The notes: generated by a model from the sequence alone, not told the origin. DNA of 64,000 nucleotides from Rugalucina vietnamica (GCA_964017185.1 OZ024878.1:16141851-16205850), one strand, 5' to 3'. Counted from the stretch's first letter, positions 30,909 through 47,439 are shown. Numbers and translations: made by a program.

Positions 30909-33361
30909 GATCCTGGTTATCTGCAGATAACGCCGCTTATCGGCACGACCGTCTTGCATATAAGCGGCATTATCTGCAGGACAAGGAATTGATATTCAGA
31001 TTTTGAATGTTTAGAAAATGGATATATTTTAAGTTGATTGGTTTCAAAACCGAAACAGAATGCTACCTATGCAGAAAAAAATATCCCGGTACGACCAGTT
31101 TTCGATCGCCTAAGAGGTATTTTGCCGTGCTCTATTTGGTCTCATGACTAATTCCTGATATTATTGTTTTATATCATCTATCAGCCCATGTGTAATAAAC
31201 CAAGAACAACAAATATTCAAATTTCCTCATTTGTGTCTGGGATGGGCTGATAATATGGGGGTGGCCGGAGGTAGGCCTTTTCAGAATTTACTAACCTATT
31301 TTCGACCGCCAGGGGTAAAATGTGTATGGTACATACAATAAGAACTGAATGTATTTCTGCTGTTGGGACACAACATTACAAAAGAAATAAACAAGCAAAA
31401 TGATTTTGAAAATAAGCAAGGAGTCCGACACACAAGAGCAATTCATACAAGGTACATGTCACTGAATGGGCTGTTGAATTACTGGGGGTAGGGTTGGGAA
31501 TATTAGTATAGAAAATGTTTTACGCTTCCAACAGAGACAAAGAAAGTTCATTTCAACTCAAACGAAACTATGCTTCACTATCATGTAGATGATAACTGTT
31601 GTACATGGCTATGTGGTGCTTTGTTTAACAATTTTTGAAAGTTTAATAATTTTAAAAATTGATGGAAACAAAGAAAACTGTCATAAGGACAGTATAGCAA
31701 CTATTTGTTCTAAAATTATTTCATTTAGAAAGCTTTGAAATTTTACTGTGTTGCAATAGTAACTGAAATCACTGTGGATAAAAAATATTTTTAAATTATG
31801 AAAATTTGCTCAATAGTTTTGAAATCGTAGCCATGGAAACAGGCATAAATTTTGGTAATAAGAAAAAGCCCAAGAAAACAGGGTCTTGCAACATTATGTC
31901 ATTAAATAGTTACCACTGAGCTTTAACAGCTAAAAGAATAACACTTCCTAACAGGGCTATCCTTGCTGAAAACAATGATACCACATCAGCTGCAAAATTC
32001 AGTGTATCAAGAATTTTATATTGCAAAGTCTTAGGTGGTCGAAAATAGGCAGTGGTCGAAAATAGGTTGTGTGAGGATACTTTATGATTAACACAATTAT
32101 TGTTTTGCTGATTTTGGCTTACATATGAATTTATATGTAAAAATCAGTCATGCGTTTGCGTAAGTGAAAATGTAATTATTGTAACCTAAATATTAAAAGA
32201 ATGTGGTAATCCAAAATAATAAACATCCTTTGATTTTTAAAAGGGTAGGTGTATTCTTTGGACCAAATCCACTTGGACCGCTGGACTTGGACCAGTCCAA
32301 GTAAATATCAGATGGACCAAACAGGGTATTCCTTGGACCAGGTAATCCTTGGACCAGTTATTTGGAAGTAATATACATGTTAAAATCAGATGGACCAAAC
32401 AGGGTATTCCTTGGACCAGGTAATCCTTGGACCAGATATACTTGTTGGACAAGTCATTATCTATTGGATTTAGGTCAATATGTATTGAATAATAAACACT
32501 AAATTTGAACAGATTATAATTTTATTTGATAATGAACAACAGGTATAAAAAATAATGATGAATTTACAGAAACAAAAAAAAAAAAACAAAAAAAAAAACA
32601 ACTTATTATTAATGCTGAATTTAAAACATAATAATTCAACAGTTTTTGATTATTGTCTATGATCAATCATTATGACTTGTTAGATTATTTTCCATGATCA
32701 ATTGATAAAATTCCACGATCAAACATTTACTTACGATATGGCACTGACATAAAGAGCATATTCTACATTAATCATGTTAATATTAAGACCCATCATATTC
32801 ATTAACTGCATATTTTAACATGTATATTACTTCCAATGATTGGTCCAAGGATTACCTGGTCCAAGGAATACCTTGTTTGGTCCATCTGATATTTACTTGG
32901 ACTGGTCCAAGTCCATCGGTCCAAGTGGATTTGGTCCAAAGAATACACTTACCCTTTTTATAAAATAACAATGGATGGATGACTGAGTATGGAAACATTT
33001 CAGTAACACAAAAAAGCATTTATGATGGTTATATTTTCTCCGCTGTTAGAAATCTATGTGATTCAGTTGACATCAGATGAAATAATTAAATCAAACTAGT
33101 TTTCCTATTCATAAAATTTTAACAAAAATGTTAAATACGAGTGTATTTCAATAGCTAAACACACAATCTATTTAATGGCAAATTAATTGTTTGATGCATA
33201 CTGAGCTAAAAATGTTAGAAAATCTCATACTCCTGTTGTGACGATAGCCAATACCTGTAGCACTGGCTATCCGAATGACTGTCTTGCCTATAACGCCGCT
33301 TAACGACCGTTGTGCAGAATCTGCACTGCAGATAAGCGGCATTAACTGATAGCCTCAGCCA
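30909..33361. mobile_element. DNA transposon with hairpin-bearing ends, inserted in SINE B
   Basis: 2453 bp inside an 8-bp duplication GTCCGAAC / GTCCTAAC (30901-30908, 33362-33369). Near each end is a stem built from ATAACGCCGCTTA and TAAGCGGCATTA (30927-30980 and 33288-33345). Contains the element at 32243-32954. Confidence 0.8.
32243..32954. mobile_element. Long-inverted-repeat element, TTGGACC-rich
   Basis: 712 bp; both ends read GGGTARGTGTATTCTTTGGA inward, with inverted arms of ~140 bp full of CTTGGACCA. The left arm has an extra internal duplication (AGATGGACCAAACAGGGTAT twice). Nested inside 30909-33361. Confidence 0.85.
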
Positions 33362-33901
33362 GTCCTAACACGCTTCCCTTCATGTCATTTGCAGGTATGA
33401 CATGAACAAGTGGGCCGTCCTTTGGATCGGGACATTAACTGGAGGCCCCCTGTGCAGGGGCAGTCATCCTCTGTGCAGATTAAAGATCCATACACAGGTT
33501 CTATCCTAGTCACTCCAGCTGTTTTTTCAAACTCAGCTTTTTTGCTCAGCTTTAATAAAAATGGTGTCTTCAGTCCTCTAGAAAAATAGAAATACATCAG
33601 TTTTCCACAAAGGAGTTCATTTAAATGAGAAACTATTGCTTTGAGCCTTTGACAACAGCCACACACACTAAGCCTTTACCATTGTTGACACTGACAACCC
33701 ACTCCAACCCAAAACCAAAAGACTCCAATTTATTTTTAATTTTATTGTTTTATTGCAAAAATTTTCCATGAAATAGTTTTTAATTTATTCAGACAGCAAA
33801 GTTAGATGCTAGAATTTAGAAAATTGTTTGATTTGAAAAAAAAAAGTAAACAAAATGAATTTTGGCTGGCGCATCTATTTAAATTTGTCACATATTGTTA
33901 C

Positions 33902-34627
33902 TTACACATTCACGATTTTCTCTACGATTCACCCCGATTCACCCCGATTTCTCATGGTCAGAAAAATCGGGATGGATCGTGGTGAATCGTAGCGAAAAGT
34001 GGAAATATTCACTATCTCTACGATTCTAGTAAGAATGTCCACGATCTTAGTACGGTGTCTGTAAGGTATCGCTACGAATCAATGACGATTCATGACGGCA
34101 ACGCTACGGTCAATGAGGATTAACCACGATGGCACAACGAATGCTCACGGTGCTTGTACGGTTCGATACGGTATTAGTACGATTCACGGCGGTAGCCGTC
34201 GTGGCCAATCGTGGAGCTCCGTAGCGAAACCGTGGATGATTCGTAGGACAACCGTACACAATTCGTGATGAATCGTGAGAGTTCGTGGTGTAAAAGATTC
34301 CACGGTTTCGCTACGGAGCTCCACGATTGGCTACGATCTCTCACGAATAGCCGCGAATATAGCTACGATGTCAGTACGAATAAGCAAAATTCCGCTACGG
34401 TTGCGCTACGAATTAGGCCACGCCCATTTACCACCACGATTCGCCACGGTACGCCACGAATGTTTTAAACAGTTTAAAACTTCCGTAGCGCTGCCGTAGA
34501 GTTTCCCGAATCATCAAGATTCACCACGATTCACTACGGTTCTACTACGAATGACCACGGTACACGACGATTTTACAAATCGTGGCGAATCGTAGCGGCA
34601 CCGTAGCCAAAAATCGTGAATGTGTAA
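33902..34627. mobile_element. CTACGATTC-rich inverted-repeat element
   Basis: Ends TTACACATTCACGATTTT and AAAATCGTGAATGTGTAA, 726 bp. Nearly the whole interior is built of CACGATTC, CTACGATT, CGTAGCG and related words on both strands. Confidence 0.8.
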
Positions 34628-34770
34628 ACGGGGCTTAACATGCACACATTCATTCTGCATATACGGATTGATTTGGAATGATAATGCAAAAAAAGTTGAT
34701 TTTTAATCATGTCATCACAACAGAAATTATCATCAGAAAAAATCACTTGCTGATACATTTGTCCCAGTGA

Positions 34771-35520
34771 TGTAGATAATTATTTTTCGCAATGCACACT
34801 ATACGCATCAGAATAAATGTACAGTGCGTACCGACAATATTACTGTGTACGCGTTTTCTGAAGGTTCATATTCTAACCTCTCATTCAGAATCAAACTTAT
34901 AGATATGCACACGTATGGATAAGACCATTTATTCAAGTATGAAAATTCAAGTAAACTGGTTGATAATCCTAAAATTACATGTTATTCTGTCATTAAGGCT
35001 TGTTAAACCATACTTTTGTATCCGGTATAGATAATAAGAGAGCAAAAGTGAGGAAAAACATAACTGGCATGGCTGTAGAACATGGAATACATCAAGGTTT
35101 GAATTAAAAAAAATATGACCAGAAATCGATGCAAAATGCCTTTTCAATAAACCAAAGTGACACACTACTAATAAATTCATGAATAAACCTTTGGTTAACA
35201 GACACTGAACGGAATACACGTTTATGGTATAACTACTGAAGATACATTATATATTGCATGGTATGTAATATGAAACGATCAGAAGCTGCATTCATATTGT
35301 AACTACTTTTCGATTGTTGACAGAGCAGCCTCACAATACTAGTTGACAAATTGTCATTTTGTGACAATTTTAAAGGTATTTTTATCTGTGTACGCATTAA
35401 ATCGTAAACTGTTTGCGTACCGCTGATTTTTACTGCGTACATGGTACGCACAGGTCTGATATTTCTATGCGTACAGGTCGAAAAATCGTGCGTACATACG
35501 CAGTACGCATCGTTATCTAT
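34771..35520. mobile_element. TAGATAA inverted-repeat element, GTACGC-rich ends
   Basis: Left end TAGATAATTATTTTTCGC, right end complement TAGATAACGATGCGTACTGC; TACGC/GCGTA words cluster in the first ~90 and last ~130 bp. Confidence 0.55.
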
Positions 35521-36284
35521 TTCGCTGTTTATCCATTTATTGTTCAGATCCACAAGAAAGAAGAACATCAAAATAAGATTTTAAAAGCAAAACAATGCAC
35601 TTCTGGTTTACAAGATTAGAGGAAAAAATTTCAATGGATTACTCTGCCTGATTTCCGGTTCCCCGGCCTCTACTTTAAGTGGCAATCTATCCTCATGCAT
35701 TTAGGCTCATCATGCAAACACACCGGATTGCACAATGTACACCTCCCAAGAATAATCAGAAATTGGTTGATGGGAGTAACAAGAAAACAAGACAAACAAG
35801 GAGTGTTATCGGCAGGAAAGGAATGTGATTTTTTTCACTAATTAGAGATCATTGTATGGGTAGTGTGGTTATCGCCTTCAGCATGTTCAGTATCAACATG
35901 AATCATGATCAACGCAAGGCATCATTTAGCATAGGAGCTTAAGCTCAAGGGAAGATAATGGTCTAGGATTGATACTTTGTACGATGACATTAAATGATTA
36001 AAACGTTCATGTTATAATCATTCAAAGTCTTCTTTGGAAGTATTAAATGGTTATGGAAATGCAAAAAATGTAAATTATCAATACTGAAAAAGAAAATAAT
36101 TGATAATGTAATGTAATTTTGCTTGATGTCACATATTCAGTAGCATGAAATCTACACAGGCTAGTATGCTAACCCTCTTTATTCAAAGATTTACTTTGCT
36201 GATACCCACGAAAAACATTATCCTATATATGCAAAATTTAGGTTACAGTTCATGAGACATTGTTCGACTCCTATAAATAGTGTT

Positions 36285-36375
36285 CTCATTCCAGGCACCT
36301 GTTGTCATTTCTCTGGGTTGCTTGGTAGTAAAGAATGAAAAAAAAATACTAAGATATTGGGCTACTCATGAGACC
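36285..36375 (+). pseudogene. Decayed duplicate of ARL1 exon 2 start
   Basis: The stretch around 36288-36345 repeats the acceptor and first ~45 bases of ARL1 exon 2: CATTCCAGG, then CTGTT, TTTCTCTGGGTTG, TTGGTAGTAAAGAA and AATACTAA in the same order, with substitutions and an A-run. A TGA right after the AGTAAAGAA match closes the frame. A MITE (36415-36650) lies between the copy and the real exon. Confidence 0.75.
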
Positions 36376-36414
36376 TTACCCTTTTATTCTATGGATAATT
36401 TCTGTATAGTCATG

Positions 36415-40396
<3,982 letters not shown>

Positions 40397-40460
40397 AATC
40401 CCAGTGACAGCAGAACAAATTGATGTTTTTATGTGATATTTGAACCTGTGCTTAAAAAAA

Positions 40461-40677
40461 ACAGCAATTTGGGTTCAGACCAGGTCAGTCACAAACCAGC
40501 CTGTAGAGTCACAGAAGCAGGCTAGAAGCTTGAAATTTCGGATTTAAGAAGAAGAGGGATTGTACTATCTTGTGTAGCGAAAACAAAGGTGCTGATCAGC
40601 TTCGTAGTTACTGCAAAGCTGATCTGCGCCTTTGTTTTCGCATAGGCGAAAATCTGGTTTTCTCATGACACGGCTCA
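40461..40677. mobile_element. TGAGCC-type MITE 16, left-truncated, in ARL1 3' flank
   Basis: Body from GCAATTTGGGTTCAGACC to right end GACACGGCTCA. Begins 65 bp after the ARL1 stop codon. Confidence 0.8.
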
Positions 40678-40841
40678 TTTATGCATGTTCTGAACGAAGC
40701 TAGTTCTGTAAAATGGGTACTAAATATTGATAATTCCAGAATAATTTTCCTTTATAAGTATCCCAGGACCCATATCATTGTTTAAAGTGTTTCATACAAT
40801 CTACATATGGCTGATTCCATTCATTTAAGTATCAGTTTGAA

Positions 40842-43800
40842 CAGTAGGTAGATTTACATGAGTCAACACTATTTTACTTGCTCAACATAACGACATAAAG
40901 CACTAGGGAAGCTCCAAGAAGTGTTAATTATATCTAAAATGTTTGGACTGGTTAGATTATATGACTTAACGTCCATATCAGCAAATTTTCAGTCATATTG
41001 GGAAGGAGCCAACGCTTTCTGTATGTAAACCAGAAGTCAAGGGAGCTTAATATTTTGCCCAATGGCTCTTCACGACAAGATAACGTACGATCTCGCCGGG
41101 GACCTCTCTGTACGTAAATAAATCATTCTTCTATTTCTTCTTATTTTTCTTCTTCTTTTTCTTCTTCTTCTTCTTCTTCTTCTACTTCTTCTTCTTTTTC
41201 TTCTTCTTTCAAAGAGTGACTCTACCACAATGCCAGGCAACAAGCATTTATCTCGATGAACAGACTGTTCAATGAGAGCGTGACTGCAAATGAAACCAGC
41301 GATCTCTCAATGTTAACTAAACTAAACGGATAAGGGCGGCAAACCAATGCGACTTTGCCCATCCCCGCCCGTTGAGGCCGTGAGAAATAGATGGGCTGCC
41401 AGACAGAGCTTATAACTGAGTGATCGACCATACGATAACTGGTTAACCACATAGGTCTGAAACTGCCTAGGAAAAGTTATAAGCTTTAGTTGTTGTGTGG
41501 TTATATGTCTTCAGCACGTATTTTTAAGCATATCACGACATCACAATGTTGGGTAGAAGTCCCATTGAAAGGCAGCAACATCCCAATAAGACCATAGATG
41601 TTGACTCGAACGTAAAGCAACACATTCAAACAATAAACCTATATGATCGAATCCCGGGATCAAACAACATATTCACACTCGTCTCACAAATGCTCCGCGC
41701 GGGGCTCGAATCAACACTGGCCAGAGCTGTACCATGATGCAACTCGGCAAGGGACAGTCAAACTCGGTTGCAGTTACGCTAAATGGCGATGGGTACATTA
41801 TTTGCATGGCTCCTCGTCCTCCAGGGAGTTAATATGCCTTGCTCAAGGACAACACGGTGCTGCCAGTGCCACGGTGATCGATCCCATGACCTCTCGATTC
41901 GGATTCCCATGCTTTACCACTATGTCACCACGCTCCCTATTTGTTTTATGTTTGTTTGTTTGTTTGTTTGTTTGTTTGAATTGGTGTTTAACGTCCCAGT
42001 CAAAAGCTAATGGTCATGTCGGGACGCTGCCTCGAGTTGTGTGGGACTTTTACCAAACATTAGGACGTCATGACATCCAATAAGGGCTTCGAATATAACC
42101 ACCAAACGAACCACTTTTCTGGGCAGGCTCAGACCTGAGCGGTTAACCGGTAATCAGATGGTCAGTCAGTAGCGAAGAAGCTTTGCTTGGAGGCACAGGC
42201 AGCCCATCTATTTCTTTTAGGTCCCAATGGAAGGACAGTAAACGAGGTCTTAACACACAGGAAACGAGGAAAATAGCTGACACACATTAGCATATAAGCC
42301 AAACGCGCGCCGGTTGTGTTGACAATAATGTAAAATTCAAAATACGTCAGGAGCACATCGGAGGCACGTTAGAAACATGCGCGCTTTGTACGCTTGGTGT
42401 ACGCCTCGGTGTACGTTGATATAGTATATGCATTTCACACGCCAGGTGATTGCTCATGACATAAATGCAACCATGAAAATACGTTACATGTAGGGTATAA
42501 TTATGGCATCACATTAGGTCATTATATTTTTGTCATATTGACGTTGCATGAAGGTTATACGCCTGACGTCACTTTAGGTCATCATATTTTCGTCACACTG
42601 ACGTAGTTATAACGTCGTACGACGTGACCACCATAATGTAACCCTAATGTGACGTCAACTTGACGTCATGTGCCTGCTGGGACGTCGCTGTAGGTCGGTG
42701 CGTACTCCACGCGGGAAGGGCTCAATAGGCTTTTTAAGCATGCTTAAAATTTTCTCGAATCTCGGCGTGAATCGGTCATGTGTCTAAGCTGGAAATCACC
42801 GTCACTCGGTTAGTACCATCTACAACAGATTAGCCAGTTAAATACGTTTCGAATAAGTTCCACGCGCGTTACAGGCGCGTTGAATACGCTTTGAACGCGT
42901 TTGGCGCATATTTTTAACAAATATTTGTTCAGTAACGTGCCCCAAGCGTGTATGAGACGTGCGTTTAACGTTTGCTGCGCGCCTATAGCACCTGCTTAGT
43001 GTTTGTTTGTTTGTTTGATTTGATGCTTTACGTCCCAGTCAACAGCTAAGGTCATGTCGGGACGTTGCCTCCACTGTATGGGACTTTTAACCAAAATGAG
43101 GATGTCAAGACATTCAACAAGTGCTTAAAATATAACCATCCAACAAAGCCACACATGCTTATATGTGTGGACGGTTTGACTTGTAACCACTTTTCCTGGG
43201 AAAGCTAAGACCTGAGCGGTTAACCAGTAATCAGGTGGAACAAGCTTTGCCTGGAGGCCCAAGCAGCCCATCTATTTCTTTAAGTCCCAATGGGCGGGGT
43301 CTTCCTGCTTAGTGTGTCTGCGACGAAACACAAAACGTACTTTATTTTACTTTATTTTATTTATTTATTTTTTTATTTATTTATTTATTTTTTTTTTTTT
43401 GCGTTTTGAGATTTTCTTTTTCATACGTCTGGCAGACGCTTTAGTCACGCGCTAATGTGTGACTGCTAAAACGAGTTTAAGAAACAAATTATTTTTATAC
43501 GTCCAAAATCTTCAGCGTGTTGAGAATTTTCATACACCCGGGGCGCGTTTGGGTTATACGCTTATGTTCTATCTGCAGGAAACCACGGATTTATAAATTA
43601 TAACGTTGTATCTCCCGAGACCGCCCGCTGCTTGCAAAATCATGCATTTGTATCAGACCGAGAAGAAAAGATTATCTTGTGGCTCTAGTTCAACAAAGAT
43701 AGTGGAAAATATATAAAACTGTTTGTACCACCCAGTAAATTTATATTACTGACCGCTCTGATGCGGTACTTCTGTTGTAGTCCTACTTGTTTTATGTTTT

Positions 43801-46036
43801 GCTCCTTTTATCTACGTTTTCAAAGCGTTGTTGAATCGCAGATTCCACTAGTGTGAAATCGGCGGCACTTAATCATAAAATCTGTGAATATCTGGTATTA
43901 TTTTCATATGTGAAAAATTTGTACCAAATTTTCACATGCGGGACGAGTCAGTGTTTTGACGTGTGAAGAATTGGTTTGGATTCATCACATCTTTGAAGAA
44001 CTGGTATCAATTTTACTCAGATGTGAAAGCTTGGTACTTAATGTTCACATATAATGCTATAAATATTGAAGAATCAGTGGAATTAAAGGCAAAACCACTT
44101 CACATGGGTGGTTTTCGTGAGTGCGAAGAATACGTACATGAAATTTGATTACATGCGCCTATCTCACATGAGTGTGAAATGGAATGAAATTCATTACATA
44201 CCAATTTGTTACCAATTCTTCGCCGGTTGGGAGGATTTGGTACTAATAATTCACATAAGAACTTTGCGAAATGTGAAAATTGTGGTTCAAGAACGTGTTT
44301 TCGTGTTAGAAGATTTAGTACCGATTTGTGTCAATTCTACACATCTGGAAAAAAATCATACTAGTTCTTCACAGACGTTATATAAATTCGTACCGTCAGA
44401 AACAGAAAAAAATACGAAAAGGCAATGATCAGGAAATGGGGCAATCAGAAAGAAATTCCCACTCCATAAACCGAGGGGTGGGAAAATGGGAAAAACTAAA
44501 ATGACACTTAGGTACTTATACCATGAAAATATGTCGTAAGGCGAGTGAGCAGCTATTCCCCAATAGGCGGCCACTCAGTTACCCGAACTGAACTAAAATA
44601 TGAAAACAGCACAAAAATTCGACTCCAAAACACAAAACAACTAGAACCACAACAGAAGTATCGCCTTGGAACGATATTGAAGACATTTGAAGTTTTATTA
44701 TTAATTTCACCGCCTCCACCCCGCCATCGAAATTTAACATACACAAATGTCACACTTCCAAAATGTGCCTTGTTGGTACCTATTTTTACACAAATGTGAA
44801 ATTTTAAAAAAAAACGGTTCAGCAAGGCTATCATCCATGTCGAGAGCATCAACACATTGGAATGGTGCTGGTACCGGTGAACCAATTTAAATTTATGCTT
44901 CCTGCGTCTGGATGCCTCAACTTTTTGATATCCCAGAACATCTCTCACATATTGAAACGAGAGAAGGAAATATATAAGAATGATTGCTAAAAAACAAGTA
45001 GGTCATGGACCAGCATTATTAACGGAGTGGGGACTTGTTAAACGATGGCAAAGCTTCATACGATGAGATGGTTCATGTATCTTGGCGAGTTCTAGCACAC
45101 TGGAGTTTTCAAAAATAAGCAACTCGATGATCGTGTTCGCGTGGCGGGGTAATACAGTCCTCTAAGGCACACAGCGGATAAGCTAAATGCACTGTAAAAA
45201 AGGAGTCATGAGTTCGATCCCATCCTTCTCCACTCCTCCGGGTGAGACTTTAAGCCGAGGTCCCACGACAATCTTCCATGATAAACAGATGACAAGGACG
45301 TATTGTGACGAGGCTACAGACTTTGTGACCTTTTGTTAAGTCCAAGGGACCTAGTCTTCAGACCTGACTGTCAGATAAAATCTGAACACACGGAATCGTT
45401 TAAACACCAACAAGATGATATTTAAGATGTTTGTCCGTCGCCAGGTTGAACTAGGCCATGTTAGTTGCAGACTAAGTTGCGGGCATATTCCAATTCATAG
45501 TATATCTAAATCAACAAATTACGTAGATCAGCTAGATAAGCCGCAATCCGTTTCACTTTGTCACCTAGCTCTACTTCCGCGTGGTGTGGAGAGTTATCAA
45601 GGAACACCGATGGGAACATCCTGACTACAAATTACGTATACATGTTGCTATGGGGCGAAAAGTTTGAAATTTTTGTCAATTGAGACATAATATGTCAAAC
45701 GAAATATATATTTTAACCGGATGTAGAGCTGTATATCTCGAAGTAGATATTATATTTAAATTCGAATAGTTTGTGTTTATATCTAGATTTAGATATGATA
45801 TCTAGTTTTAGATACTATATTAAAAAGGAGATATTTTGACAATATATGTCAGTTTAGATATAATATGTAAAACGAAGTATAGATAAACCGGATGTAGAGT
45901 TATACATCTAGAAGGAGATACTATATGTAAATTCAAATATTTTGTGTTTATATCTAGATTTAGATATGATATCTAGTTTTAGATACTATATGAAAAATGA
46001 AATATTATATATCGATTTAACGGTTGTGCCCTACTG
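40842..46036. mobile_element. CAGTAGGG DNA transposon, copy 1 (left end deleted)
   Basis: A 5195-bp element flanked by the 5-bp duplication TTGAA (40837-40841 and 46037-46041). The right end is CGGTTGTGCCCTACTG. At the left only CAGTAGG survives before the sequence jumps to a point that lies 335 bp inside copy 2. From there the two copies match almost base for base for about 5.1 kb. It holds a (TTC)n tract (41136-41213), two modules related to the repeat at 63188-63475, GACGTCA-rich repeats (42480-42670), a tRNA-like block (about 45120-45245) and AGATAT-rich subterminal repeats (45690-46015). No transposase was recognised. Confidence 0.9.
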
Positions 46037-46040
46037 TTGA

Positions 46041-46664
46041 AGGAGCATTGTAGCCTAGTGGTTAGTTCCTTGGACTCCAAGAAGTTTGGGGGGTGGGGGT
46101 GGGGGGGTGGAGGGGGGTTCAAATAAGGCTGCAACGATACAGTAACCTCACGATACGATATGTATTGCGATTTTTGTGTCACGATACAATACGTATCACG
46201 ATACACTTTTATGGCATATGAAGAGAATGCTAAATTCCGAAATCCATCAAAATTAGCAGTAAGCAATAATCACCTCTTGGTATTTGGCATTATTTGACTG
46301 TTAATATGCATGGGAAGAGAAATAAATGAAAACATGACCATACACTTATGCCACAAATGTAAAATCAGCAGCAATTAACATTTCATCTTTATCAAATTAT
46401 ACTATTTTCTGTATCGTAAGCGTATCGTGAAATTACTTCACGATACGATACGCGTATCATCAGCAGATGTATCGCGATTTCGATACGATATGATGAATCG
46501 TTGCACCTCTAGGTTCAAACTGCCATGGCACAGGGTTGTGTCCTTGAGCAAGGCACATTAACTCCCCTTATAACTGGCAAAATAGTTGATGTCCAGGAAG
46601 CAGTGGCAATATACCGACATGATTGAAATATTGTTGACTGGGCTGTTAAACCACAAAACAAAAT
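46041..46664 (+). mobile_element. tRNA-headed SINE split by a hAT element
   Basis: Head GGAGCATTGTAGCCTAGTGG at left, then GGGTTCAAA; continues after the insertion with GTTCAAACTGCCATGGCACA, CCTTGAGCAAGGCACATTAA and tail TGACTGGGCTGTTAAACCAC. A G-rich run (46087-46117) replaces part of the head. Confidence 0.75.
46124..46511. mobile_element. hAT-type non-autonomous element (GGTGCAACGAT-like ends)
   Basis: 388 bp; ends TAAGGCTGCAACGATA and ATCGTTGCACCTCTA; exact 8-bp TSD GGTTCAAA (46116-46123, 46512-46519) in the SINE B box. Interior rich in CGATACGATA. Confidence 0.92.
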
Positions 46665-46734
46665 CAAATATCAGTTATTCATTAAATGTTCTCAATTGTC
46701 TTTTCTACTGCTGAGTAGAGGACATTATATAAGT

Positions 46735-46815
46735 TGTGACACGAGAAAAACAGCTTTTGTTGTTTCCAACCAGGTACAACACAAACCAGCCTATTATATG
46801 TAGTCACAGAAGAGG
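46735..46815. mobile_element. TGAGCC-type MITE 17 (fragment)
   Basis: GTGACACGAGAAAAACAGC through the GACCAGGT-like and AACACAAACCAGCCT blocks; the rest is missing. Confidence 0.55.
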
Positions 46816-46903
46816 ATCAAATCATTCTTTGATTATCGCCAGTTACGTACCTTGAATACAAGTTTGTTATTGTGGATTATCTTTTGTTTTTCTGTAATAA
46901 TAA

Positions 46904-47282
46904 TGAGCTGTAGTGGGAGAAAATCTGTCTATATGGTTTGTTTGACACAAACCAGACTCTTGAGCGGTAGAAGATGCCAGAGTCTATATATCTGGGATTT
47001 GATAGAAAGTAGAGGAACTGTACTACAATTCAACCTCATTATAACACGCCTCACTATAGTGCAGTTTTCAATATTACACGGCCATGTCATGGCTCCCAAA
47101 ATGATTATTTTTTCTATATGTCAGTTGTAAATAGTCTCATTATAACACGGTTTCACTTATAACATGATCTGTTTCCATGGACCCCAAAGATAACCTTATA
47201 ATGAGGCTGATCTGTATCTGTGTAGGGAAAACAAAGAAACTGATCAGTTGTGCAGTTACTATGCAGCTGAGCAGCTTCTTGA
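46904..47282. mobile_element. TGAGCC-type MITE 18, decayed and split
   Basis: TGAGCTGTAGTGGGAGAAAA at left, TTGACACAAACCAGACTCTT, AGAGGAACTGTACTAC; after the insertion, GTGTAGGGAAAACAAAG and the CAGTTGTGCAGTTACTATGC hairpin. Right end lost. Confidence 0.6.
47031..47209. mobile_element. CAACCTCATTATAA MITE inside MITE 18
   Basis: About 179 bp; ends CAACCTCATTATAACACG and CTTATAATGAGGCTG. Internal CATTATAACACGG repeats. Confidence 0.7.
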
Positions 47283-47439
47283 TATGATACGACTATGTGT
47301 CGGTCTTTTATGTGCTATGATTTCTAGTGGGACAGAATTGGTAATCCTTATTTATTTCTAGATGTTTATTCATATTATATCCTTTAGAGCTATTATTACT
47401 TAGAGAGATTGGGCGACACTTTGAATTCATTTAGGGACC

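Larger units (their letters stand above)
33508..35685. mobile_element. Second insertion in SINE B
   Basis: 2178 bp between two copies of TCTATCCT (33500-33507, 35686-35693) at the point where the SINE body is interrupted. Inverted ends are weak (AGTCACTCC versus complement TTGCCACTT). Contains the elements at 33902-34627 and 34771-35520. Confidence 0.75.
30819..35791 (+). mobile_element. SINE family B (~326 bp), split by two transposon insertions
   Basis: Head at 30819-30908 (GTGGTAGCTCAGTGTTCAGG, TTTTGATCCCCACTGG), middle at 33370-33507 (CGCTTCCCTTCATGTCATTT, GTGCAGGGGCAGTCATCC) and tail at 35694-35791 (CATGCATTTAGGCTCATC, TTGATGGGAGTAACAAG). The whole is flanked by a 12-bp duplication ACAAACAAGGAG (30807-30818, 35792-35803), proving the three pieces are one insertion. 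Confidence 0.9.

Noticed and set aside
33385..33666. 93-aa frame on the minus strand, similar to one at 21634-21891
   Set aside because: Both are the antisense of SINE family B.
41643..42083. 146-aa frame repeated at 56998-57399
   Set aside because: Inside both copies of the CAGTAGGG transposon but made of SINE-like and TTTG-repeat sequence; not a transposase.
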